A stretch of DNA of 35,669 nucleotides. Source: CAZUCD01 sp964618855. Lineage in GTDB: Bacteria > Sumerlaeota > Sumerlaeia > SLMS01 > JANRJK01. Positions 26,101-32,572 of this stretch are shown here, piece by piece. Positions within the stretch are counted from its first letter, which is position 1; each line of letters opens with the position of its first letter. The notes below the pieces were generated by a model. It was given only the letters and a program-made list of their open reading frames with translations, ran no database searches and had not been told where the DNA came from. A program made the translations under genes and the position numbers. The DNA lies in NCBI GenBank assembly GCA_964618855.1, contig CAZUCD010000017.1, forward strand, positions 1-35,669. Reading direction: 5' to 3'.

Positions 26101-26269
26101 CCCCCATGTACGTCGAGAGGATGATGATGTGGGCCTCGCCGGTCGATCCGACGAAAAGCGCCAGGTAGCGCGACCAGACTACCTCGTAGACGAGCCCCGC
26201 GACCCCCGAAAGGAAGAAGCACGCGTAGAGGACAAGAAGGCGTCCATGGAGGCGCGTATCGGGGATCAC
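23144..26269 (-). CDS. Fused MFS-like membrane protein and spermidine synthase-like methyltransferase-fold domain
   Basis: A 1041-residue fusion. Residues 1 to about 475 form about 12-14 membrane helices in two repeats, each starting with the same pattern (SGVAGLVYEVVWSRYL near 20; SGFVSMVYEVAWIRLL near 255) and containing MGGTLPVLAK / MGATLPAASR. Residues about 480-780 are a SpeE-like Rossmann domain: VLVVGLGGGTTLGAAS (573 onward), CVELIPEVVEAARFF, QDAKTHLL, then YDIIINEPTNPW. True spermidine synthases have Asp residues in this last strand for the aminopropyl transfer; here they read N-E-P and N-P, as in other fused members, so polyamine synthesis is unlikely. The remaining 250 residues are a helical, TPR-like tail. 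The start GTG 26269 overlaps the cysS stop (GTGA) and has GAGG eight nt upstream; an earlier GTG at 26287 is possible. The reaction and transported compound are unknown. Confidence 0.9.
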   Translation of the reverse strand: MIPDTRLHGRLLVLYACFFLSGVAGLVYEVVWSRYLALFVGSTGEAHIIILSTYMGGLALGAWLFGRVSDRVKSPLALYLFLELGIAMFGFLFARFYEPIRDVFIALARSMQLTPTGMHAASATAAVLSILGPTTLMGGTLPVLAKYLIRNDVAVGRQISSLYYLNSFGAVAGSLWAGFYLIRTIGLELSLYLAGTLNLAVAGLGYLLLKAGGVHSREDKEQEASSPTAVVAEGTDPVHAARIARVAMVVIGISGFVSMVYEVAWIRLLTLVLGSSSFSFAVMLAAFIFGIACGSLILSRKRTDGGYYRILGWCELGIGLTALVSIMFYEELPVVLNQWRHLLSRTPEAYSVYEFIKFVFCFLVMVVPTIFMGATLPAASRVVADSPGTLGRRIGTVFAINTVGTVLGAIIAGFKLLPGIGIKHTIELAVALNLLLGLWVLFTDAPVARRAILRPALGFALSIIVPVYYFVSSPSWDQRVFSAATYRISGRIESLDELKVRLSRREFPYYKDGTDATIAVARDPIPRGNGVNLALLINGKPDASTEGDMQTQLFIAHLPLLIHRDPQDVLVVGLGGGTTLGAASLHPLKSLECVELIPEVVEAARFFGDYNNNVLDNPNVKIIHQDAKTHLLVTDKKYDIIINEPTNPWIAGVAGLFSTEYFEVAKSRLKPGGLFLQWFQVYELEDPTLYSMLATLQKSFPYSTLFNFSSQDVAVIASTEPFSPDMARMEAILARPEIAADLKRYGVTGPLPLLNMQMVNKADTPAPYLRAGRINSDFLPKLEYEANRGFFVGTRADGIKTIDRRPYSPKRSRLWVADYTPSQPPPEALFAEYLGAFTTFGSLYKDALQAWVDCWGRYHPDSPRMKFSRVQLPRAQTEAKATVLGDASLASSPEGIIGRARLLHRQYRESRSFMRLPDSTEARAAIRRMIETNPSERFAGHVMLAEMDHDAWELESASANFSDAIRAANELRIPPDNPARLEAMLQLVELLADMGRIKEANDLLTETGEKAGAKADPIRYRALQALINQAEARRTTPSRGD

Positions 26270-27727
26270 TCTCCCATCCTCTTCCACACGGTTTCGCCCG
26301 GCCTGTCCTCTAGTGCGATGCCGAGCTCGGCCAGGCGTTTGCGGATCGTGTCGCCGAGGGCGAACTGCTTGGCGGCGCGTGCCTGGGCGCGCGTCTCGAT
26401 CAGGATGCCGAGCAGCTTCTCCGCGAGTTCCGATTCGGCGCCGAGCCCCTCCTCATGGCGCTCGAGTTCCCGCGAGAGGCCGAGGACTCCGCGAAGTTCC
26501 AGCAGGAGGGCGGTCGCGCGCGAAAGCCGGGCGAGCGCGGAGGCGTCGCCGCCCTGCGACCGGACGCGCAGCGTGTTCACCAGCGTGACGAGCTGGAACA
26601 TCGCGCCGAGGGCCTCCGGCGTGCCGAGGTCGTCGTCCATCGCCGCCTCGAAGGACGCGTGGAGGGCGGCGAGCTCGTTGTCGCTGCGCCAGTCCGATGG
26701 CAGCGCCTTGCCGCGGATGGCGGCCTCGGCCTCGCGCGTCGCCTCCGCGAGCCGCCTTGCCGCCGAGCGCGCGCTCCTGAGCCCCTCGTCGGTCAGGTCC
26801 TGTGGCGCCCGGTAGTGCGCGCTGATCAGGAAGAGCCGTGTCGTGAGCGGATCGAGCTTCTCGGCCACCTTGTCCATCGTCAGCACGTTGCCGAGCGACT
26901 TCGACATNNNNNNNNNNCTCGCCGTCGATGTTGAGGAACCCGTTGTGCAGCCAGTAGCGCGCGAACGGCTTCCTGCCGAGGCACTCGCTCTGCGCGATTT
27001 CGTTCTCGTGGTGGGGGAAGAGCAGGTCGGACCCGCCGGAGTGTATGTCGATGGTGTCGCCAAGGCAATCGTGCGCCATGCAGGAGCACTCGATGTGCCA
27101 CCCGGGCCGCCCACGGCCCCATGGGGCGTCCCAGGCCGGCTCGCCCGGCTTCGAGGCCTTCCACAGGGCGAAGTCGAGCGGACTGCGCTTCATGGCGAGC
27201 TGCTCTTTCGTGACGCGCTCGCACTGTGACATCTGGTCGAGCGGACGACGGCTGAGCTTGCCGTACTCGGGAAACGAGGAGACCTCGAACCAGGCGGAGC
27301 CATCGGGCGTGGCGTAGGCATGGCCGCGCCGGATCAGCTCCGCGATCGCCTCCACCATGGAGCCGATGTACTCCGTGGCCTGCGGGTATGCGGTCGCCGG
27401 CAGGTTGCCGAGCATGGCCAGATGCTCGAAGAAGAGCGCCGTGTACCGTCGCGCCACCTCCTCCGGCGTGGTCCTCTCCTCGTGGGCGCGGTTGATGATC
27501 TTGTCGTCGACATCCGTGACGTTCTGGACGTAGGCGACCTCGTAGCCGCGGTGCATGAGCCAGCGGCGGGCAACGTCCATGCACACGAAAGCCCGCGCGT
27601 TGCCGATGTGGAACGGGCCATAGACGGTCGGCCCGCACGAGTAGAACGTCACCCGCTTCCCGGCGGGGTCGAGCGGGACAAAGGCCTGCTTTTCCCGCGT
27701 GAGCGAATTGTGAAAACGAATGGGCAT
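26266..27727 (-). CDS. cysS: Cysteinyl-tRNA synthetase (interrupted by assembly gap)
   Basis: A class I synthetase charging tRNA-Cys. Motifs seen are the zinc ligand Cys31 in YSCGPTVYGPFHIGNAR with the HIGH-type HIGN (40-43), DVDDKIINRA, GRPGWHIECSCMA, GGSDLLFPHHENEIAQSE, and then the KMSKS loop as (K)MSKSLGN, followed by the anticodon-binding domain. ATG 27727 gives MPIRFHNSLTREK, the usual start. Ten N at 26908-26917 lie exactly between the codons for ...NIDGE and MSKSLGN, where only the KMSKS Lys codon is expected, so the frame appears to shift across the gap; the true missing length is probably 3 bp. The gene is therefore most likely intact in the organism. Its stop overlaps the start of the fusion gene; it lies 17 bp after the acidic-protein gene. 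Confidence 0.95.
26908..26917. other. Assembly gap (10 N) within cysS
   Basis: Ten undetermined bases join two contigs. The flanking codons read ...Asp-Gly-Glu on one side and Met-Ser-Lys-Ser on the other, so the family alignment leaves room for one Lys codon only. The N count is a placeholder, not a measured length. Confidence 0.99.
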
Positions 27728-27744
27728 GTGGTGATCCAGGCCGG

Positions 27745-28332
27745 TCAGTAGTTGTCCGGGGCTTCCTCTTCCTCGGAATCTTCGTCCTGGTCCTCGAAGA
27801 AGTCCTGGGCGAACTCCTCGGCGGTCCGGTAGTAGACCGTGTGCGTGCACCCCTCCTCGCAGTCGGGGCCGTGCTCATGGCCACCCTCGGCCGTCCCGTC
27901 GTCGGCGAGTTCCATGGCAAGGTCGCTCAGCGTTCCAATGTCGGGGATCAGGATCCCGCAATCCCCCAGGGAGCCGATCGCATAGGCGACGATCATGCCG
28001 GCAAACATGTCGTTCGGATCCTTCTCGAAGGACACGACGACATCGAACGAGTTCTCATTAAGCTCTGCCTCCATGTCCCCTTCCTGCTCGACAATCTCGT
28101 CGAGCAGGTCCTGGACTTGTTCCGACCGCTCGTCCCGGGGGAACCAGTCCACACGGGCGCTGCACGCCTTGCCGTCCTCACCCTCGAGCGTAAACACGTA
28201 GGCATCATCCTCCCCGGACTCGGGGGGATTCACCGCACACTCCGAAATGCCGACCTCCTCCTCCGCAAAGTTGCGGACCTCGTTTGGATCGGGTGGGGAA
28301 CCGGCACGGGGAAAAAGCCAGATGGCGGGCAA
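27745..28332 (-). CDS. Acidic hypothetical protein with His/Cys cluster
   Basis: A strongly acidic 195-residue protein that I do not recognise. Residues 1-140 look like an alpha/beta domain with a strand start MPAIWLFPRAG, a strand pair around DAYVFTLEGEDGKACSARVDWFP (44-66), and FDVVVSFEKDPNDMFAGMIVAYAIG (96-120). Residues 152-164 hold a compact cluster, H-x-H-x3-C-x3-C-x-H (H152, H154, C158, C162, H164), suggesting a metal site. The tail (170-195) is nearly all Glu/Asp. There is no signal peptide or membrane helix. The TTG start at 28332 is supported by AAAGG eight nt upstream. It lies 68 bp downstream of the membrane-protein gene and 17 bp upstream of cysS on the same strand, so it is probably co-transcribed with both. 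A metal-storage or regulatory role is speculation. Confidence 0.8.
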   Translation of the reverse strand: MPAIWLFPRAGSPPDPNEVRNFAEEEVGISECAVNPPESGEDDAYVFTLEGEDGKACSARVDWFPRDERSEQVQDLLDEIVEQEGDMEAELNENSFDVVVSFEKDPNDMFAGMIVAYAIGSLGDCGILIPDIGTLSDLAMELADDGTAEGGHEHGPDCEEGCTHTVYYRTAEEFAQDFFEDQDEDSEEEEAPDNY

Positions 28333-28400
28333 GTGTGGAGCCTTTCTGCTCGTGTGTTGCTCATGCTATGTGCCGATTGAGGAACGGCGCCCGGGGATGG

Positions 28401-29612
28401 TCAACCCGCATAGTCACCCCCCGGCGGGGCCGGGGTCGTCCCGGGAACCCGGGGGAGAGGCGGAGGCGGGCGCAGCGGGGCCACGATAGGCATCTTTCCA
28501 TAGCGCCAGCGTGCCCATGCCTCGCCTTCCGGGTCGCCCAGCACCACGGATGACATCAGCAGTGCGAAGGGATACTCGGCATCCCCGAGGGCCTTCTCGT
28601 AGCGGGCGACGAACCGCTTGGTCCACGCCAGGCGCATCACCTGGCAGAAGGCGCCGAACAGAACGAAGCCGAGGATGAAGATGCTGGCGCCCGGGTGCCC
28701 AACGAGGAATGCCCTCAACCAGGTTCCGCGCAGGGGCGAGAAGTCATCCACCACAAAGTAGATGCACAGGCCCCCCACGGCCAGGAAACACGCCATGATC
28801 GCAGCGGAGACCACGGATTGGATGAAGTTCTCCCCGACAAGACGGCCGAACTCGCCAATCGCGCCCTCGATGGCGGTCTTCGACTTCCAGAACGAGTAGC
28901 GCTTCTCAAGTTGCCGGGTGCCCTGCAGATCATGGAGCTGGGCCAGCATGAGTGTCCACAGGCTCACGGCACTGGCGCATCCAAAAAGGGGGACGAGCCA
29001 CTCCGGCCAGCCGCAATCCGCACGGGCAAAGTAGAGCACGACGGCGCTTGGGAAGAGAACCGCCACGAGGCACACGTAGCCCGTACTGCGGTACCAGCGC
29101 TCGTAGTTCTCCAGGAAGATCGCCTCCGCCACCTCCCGCCCCGTGCAACCCGTCATCCAGACATCGGTGGCGGCGTGAAGCTGGAACCCGTCCTCCCCGA
29201 ACACGGCCCCAATCCGCGCCGGCAGGAAGGGGGCATCCCCCTTCTTCCTGCGAGCGTTGCGCAGGGTGAACATCAGCACGCCTATGCCTATGATCAGCGG
29301 CCAGAAAAGGATCGAGAAGATGGAGACCACGAAGATCCCGGCCCGCCCGAACAGGAAGGGAGAGAGCACGACCGTGATGATGACCGCGACGATGGAGCCG
29401 ACGACACCCCATACCTTGGGATCGAACGAGTTCCTGAGCCTCGCGCGGATGCTCGGGTGATAGAGGATCCGCCTGCGCCGGAAGGCTTGGAACAGCGTGT
29501 TGGTCTCCTCCGCGCGAAGGGTCGGGTACCAGCGCTTGAGCCACTCGGGGAAGGCGGGCGGCAGGTCGCGACCGAGCGCGTCCGCTCCCGGGGCCGCCTG
29601 GGCGCTGCTCAT
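28401..29612 (-). CDS. Hypothetical six-helix membrane protein
   Basis: A 403-residue membrane protein of unknown family. A soluble N-terminus of about 75 residues (WLKRWYPTLRAEETNTLFQAFRRRR region) is followed by paired helices at about 70-92 and 95-120, a soluble loop with TGCTGREVAEAIFLENYERWYRS, helices at about 175-193 and 202-225, a loop, and helices near 265-290 and 307-330. The last 75 residues are soluble and end in a Pro-rich stretch (PLRPPPPLPRVPG). ATG 29612 is chosen because it follows a GAGGGGGG tract by about 12 nt; the frame extends to 29666 but without an RBS. It is divergent from the histidine kinase gene across 170 bp and heads the eight-gene minus-strand series. No enzymatic motif is seen. 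It might be a sensor or transport accessory protein. Confidence 0.8.
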   Translation of the reverse strand: MSSAQAAPGADALGRDLPPAFPEWLKRWYPTLRAEETNTLFQAFRRRRILYHPSIRARLRNSFDPKVWGVVGSIVAVIITVVLSPFLFGRAGIFVVSIFSILFWPLIIGIGVLMFTLRNARRKKGDAPFLPARIGAVFGEDGFQLHAATDVWMTGCTGREVAEAIFLENYERWYRSTGYVCLVAVLFPSAVVLYFARADCGWPEWLVPLFGCASAVSLWTLMLAQLHDLQGTRQLEKRYSFWKSKTAIEGAIGEFGRLVGENFIQSVVSAAIMACFLAVGGLCIYFVVDDFSPLRGTWLRAFLVGHPGASIFILGFVLFGAFCQVMRLAWTKRFVARYEKALGDAEYPFALLMSSVVLGDPEGEAWARWRYGKMPIVAPLRPPPPLPRVPGTTPAPPGGDYAG

Positions 29613-29723
29613 GATTGAACATACCCCCCTCGTGAAGTTTGTGCGGATTGGATGCGTAGTGCGCAAAGGGGGACAAGTGAATCAGCGCCCCCCGATTTTT
29701 CCCGTTTGTAACGCGTCTGTTCT

Positions 29724-29737
29724 TGACCGGTCGGTCA
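29724..29737. promoter_or_regulatory. Inverted repeat TGACC-N4-GGTCA upstream of the histidine kinase
   Basis: TGACC (29724-29728) and GGTCA (29733-29737) are perfect inverted arms separated by GGTC. The site lies in the 170-bp divergent region between the membrane-protein gene (29612) and the kinase start (29783) and overlaps a -35-like TTGACC at 29723-29728. A -10 at the right spacing is poor (AACCAT). The layout suits an operator overlapping the kinase promoter. The binding protein is unknown. Confidence 0.4.
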
Positions 29738-29782
29738 GAAAAACAAACCATCAACAGGCAGGCGACTGCCAGGAGCGAGCCA

Positions 29783-31411
29783 GTGACCATTGGCGCGGGA
29801 ACCGGCCCCAACCAGCCGGACTACAGGGCCTTGTTCGAGGGAAGCCCGGCGGGGCTCCTGGTCCTCGACCCGGCGCTCCGCATCGCGGCCGCGACGGACC
29901 GCTACCTCCAGGCGACAATGACCTCCCGCGAGGAGGTGATGGGCCGTCACCTCTTCGAGGTGTTCCCCGACAACCCCGGAGACCCCGCGGCCGACGGCGT
30001 CGCGAACCTGCGCAGTTCGCTCGACACCGTCATGAGCCTCCGGATCCCTCACCGCATGGCGGAGCAAAAGTACGACATCCGAAGGCCGGAGTCCGAGGGG
30101 GGCGGCTTCGAGGAGCGCTGGTGGCTACCGGAGAACTCACCCGTCCTCGACGACCTCGGCAATGTCGTGTGGATCATCCACCACGTGATGGACATAACGG
30201 AGCTCCGGAGGACGTACCGGGACCTCGCCACAGCGGTCGAGGAGGCCAGCAAGGCGCGCGAGGCGGCTGAGCGCGCAAATCGCGCGAAGAGCGAGTTCCT
30301 CTCACGCATGAGCCACGAGCTCCGCACGCCGCTCAACGCCATCCTGGGGTTCGCCCAACTCCTGGACATGGACGAGCTCACGCAGGACCAGCGCGAGAAT
30401 CTCTCCCAGATACTGCGCGGCGGCCGCCACCTGCTGTCCCTCATCAATGAGGTCCTGGACATCAGCCGCATCGAGGCGGGGACTTTCGGGATATCCCCCG
30501 AGCCGGTCGATGTCGGTTCGATCCTGGACGAGGCGGTCGGGATGATCCGGCCGCTGGCCGCAAACAGGAGCGTGTCGATCTCGGTTTCGGGCGTGGAGCG
30601 TGGAACCTGCGTGCTGGCCGACCGCCAGCGCCTCCGTCAGGTCCTGCTCAACCTCTTCTCCAATGCGGTGAAGTACAACCGGGCCGGCGGCAGGGTTGAC
30701 CTGACCGTGGCGCAGAGGCTCGATTCGCGGGTACGCATCTCCATCCGCGACACGGGGGAGGGACTGGGCCCGGAAAAGCTGAGGCGACTGTTCACGCCGT
30801 TTGATCGGCTGGGCGCGGAGACCGGCCCGGAAGAGGGCACCGGCCTCGGCCTCTCCCTGAGCAAGCGCCTCGTCGAGGCCATGGAGGGGGAGCTTCACGT
30901 CGAGAGCGTCGTCGGCTCCGGCACGACCTTCCACGTCGACCTGTGGCTTGCTCCGGCCTCGTGGGAAGTGGACGCCCCCGCCGGTCCCGGCCCTGCGGAG
31001 TGCGCCGACCCCGGCACCCGTGGGCGTCTGCTCTACATCGAGGACAACCTTATCAACGTTCGGCTCGTGGAGCATATCCTGCGGCGCAGGCCCGGGGTCG
31101 AGTTCATGACGGCGATCCAGGGCTCCATGGGGCTCGCCCTCGCGCGCGAGCACCAGCCGGACGCCATCTTCCTGGACCTCCACCTGCCGGACATGGAGGG
31201 GGAGGCTGTGTTGCAGAGATTGCTTGGTGATCCCCTGACGGCCTCCATCCCCGTCGTGATCCTGAGTGCCGACGCGACGCCGGGAAAGGTCTCCCGCCTG
31301 CACAGGGCCGGTGCGCGGGATTTCATGACAAAGCCCTTGGATATTGCACGCTTCCTTGCTACAGTCGACGCACTGCTTGGTGCAGATGGAAAGCGCTCCC
31401 CCCACCCTTGA
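29783..31411 (+). CDS. PAS-domain hybrid sensor histidine kinase
   Basis: A cytoplasmic hybrid kinase of 542 residues without membrane segments. Order: PAS domain at about 12-145 (YRALFEGSPAGLLVLDPALRI to IIHHVMDITELR), a helical linker, the dimerisation/H-box FLSRMSHELRTPLNAILG with His178, the ATPase domain with N-box LNLFSNAVKY (289-298), G1 DTGEGLG (323-329) and G2 GTGLGLSLS (352-360), and a receiver domain at about 415-540 with phospho-acceptor Asp465 in IFLDLHLPD and Lys in FMTKPLD. GTG 29783 is chosen because AGGAG lies 7 nt upstream; a TTG at 29723 overlaps the putative operator. It ends 16 bp before the HD-GYP regulator gene, so the two are probably one operon and a phosphorelay pair. 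The signal, probably bound by PAS, is unknown. Confidence 0.95.
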   Translation: MTIGAGTGPNQPDYRALFEGSPAGLLVLDPALRIAAATDRYLQATMTSREEVMGRHLFEVFPDNPGDPAADGVANLRSSLDTVMSLRIPHRMAEQKYDIRRPESEGGGFEERWWLPENSPVLDDLGNVVWIIHHVMDITELRRTYRDLATAVEEASKAREAAERANRAKSEFLSRMSHELRTPLNAILGFAQLLDMDELTQDQRENLSQILRGGRHLLSLINEVLDISRIEAGTFGISPEPVDVGSILDEAVGMIRPLAANRSVSISVSGVERGTCVLADRQRLRQVLLNLFSNAVKYNRAGGRVDLTVAQRLDSRVRISIRDTGEGLGPEKLRRLFTPFDRLGAETGPEEGTGLGLSLSKRLVEAMEGELHVESVVGSGTTFHVDLWLAPASWEVDAPAGPGPAECADPGTRGRLLYIEDNLINVRLVEHILRRRPGVEFMTAIQGSMGLALAREHQPDAIFLDLHLPDMEGEAVLQRLLGDPLTASIPVVILSADATPGKVSRLHRAGARDFMTKPLDIARFLATVDALLGADGKRSPHP

Positions 31412-31427
31412 TCCGGATCGGCAACGC

Positions 31428-32477
31428 ATGACAACCACACACCACTCGGATGCCCGAATCTTCATCGTCGACGACGAGCCCGCCAACGTCCTGCTCCTTG
31501 AGAAGCTGCTCCGGAGGCATGGCTACACGAACATTCTTTCGACGCGCGATTCCATGAGGGCCGTCGAGATGTTCGACGCGTTCCAGCCGGACATCGTGCT
31601 CCTCGACCTGCACATGCCCCACAAGGACGGCTACGAGGTGCTCGCGGAGCTGAGGGAACGGATTCCCGGGGAGGATTTCGTGCCTGTGCTCGTCCTCACG
31701 GCCGATGCGAACCAGGGCACGAAGGTCGACGTTCTCGGGGCGGGTGCCACGGACTTCCTGACCAAGCCCCTAGACAACGCAGAGGTCATGGTGCGCGTCC
31801 AGAACCTGCTCCGCCACCGGATGCTTCACGGAAGCGTGGTCGAGACCAACCATGAGCTGGAGCGGCGTGTGAACGAAAGGACCAGGCAGCTCCGGGAAAC
31901 CCAGGTGGAGGTCGTCCTGCGACTCAGCCTGGCCGCGGAGTATCGCGACGACGACACGGGCCACCACACAAAGCGCGTGGGCGCCATTTCCGCGCTGCTG
32001 GCTTCGCGGCTGAAGCTCGGCACCGACTTCGTGCGCCTCATCGAGCAGGCGGCACCACTCCATGACATCGGCAAGGTCGGAATTCCCGACAGCATTCTCC
32101 TCAAGCCCGGAAAGTTGACGCCGCAAGAGTGGGAGATCATGAAGACCCACACCCGGATCGGTGGGAAGATCCTGGGCGGGAGTCCGCACAAGCTGCTCAA
32201 CCTGGCGGAGGAGATCGCCCTTACCCACCACGAACGGCACGATGGCTCCGGTTACAACGGGATGAAGGGGGAGGAGATACCGCTGAGCGGCAGGATCGTG
32301 GCCGTTGCCGACGTCTTCGACGCGCTCACGCACTCCCGTCCGTACAAGGAAGCCTGGCCGAGGGAGAAGGCTTTGGAGGAGATCGCCGCCCAGCGCGGGC
32401 GCCAGTTCCACCCGGACGTCACCGACGCGTTCTTGGGCGCGATAGCAGACGGGGAACTCGACTCTGTTGCGTGCTAG
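31428..32477 (+). CDS. Response regulator with HD-GYP (cyclic-di-GMP phosphodiesterase) output domain
   Basis: A 349-residue cytoplasmic regulator. The receiver domain (about 8-130) has acidic pocket D15/D16, phospho-acceptor Asp60 in IVLLDLHMP and Lys113 in LTKPLD. A coiled coil (about 138-162) leads to the HD-GYP domain with HH-TKRVG (179-184), HDIGK (212-216), HTRIGGKIL (241-249), HHERHDGSGY (267-276) and VADVFDAL. HD-GYP enzymes break cyclic-di-GMP to GMP. Here the eponymous GYP reads GYN (275-277), while the metal ligands are kept, so activity is plausible. ATG 31428 is preferred; ATG 31386 would overlap the kinase gene by 26 bp. Neither has a strong RBS. It is downstream of the hybrid kinase, its likely partner. 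Confidence 0.93.
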   Translation: MTTTHHSDARIFIVDDEPANVLLLEKLLRRHGYTNILSTRDSMRAVEMFDAFQPDIVLLDLHMPHKDGYEVLAELRERIPGEDFVPVLVLTADANQGTKVDVLGAGATDFLTKPLDNAEVMVRVQNLLRHRMLHGSVVETNHELERRVNERTRQLRETQVEVVLRLSLAAEYRDDDTGHHTKRVGAISALLASRLKLGTDFVRLIEQAAPLHDIGKVGIPDSILLKPGKLTPQEWEIMKTHTRIGGKILGGSPHKLLNLAEEIALTHHERHDGSGYNGMKGEEIPLSGRIVAVADVFDALTHSRPYKEAWPREKALEEIAAQRGRQFHPDVTDAFLGAIADGELDSVAC

Positions 32478-32572
32478 GAGTAGGGCATCCGCCTGTCCCT
32501 CCCCCTCACGGCTTGACCTGTCCAGCCCGTCGGCCTCCCCCTAGTCGCATACCGAAACGGGGTGGCACCACC

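Noticed and set aside
23144..26269. A functional spermidine synthase
   Set aside because: The cofactor-binding part is present, but the Asp residues needed for polyamine binding and catalysis are replaced (NEPTNP), so only a SpeE-like fold is claimed.
26266..27727. cysS as a pseudogene
   Set aside because: The only disruption is the ten-N gap; both sides carry complete, well-conserved synthetase domains.
32513..32547. Promoter for the E1 gene from a TTGACC hexamer
   Set aside because: No -10-like sequence lies 16-18 bp downstream; the region there is C-rich.
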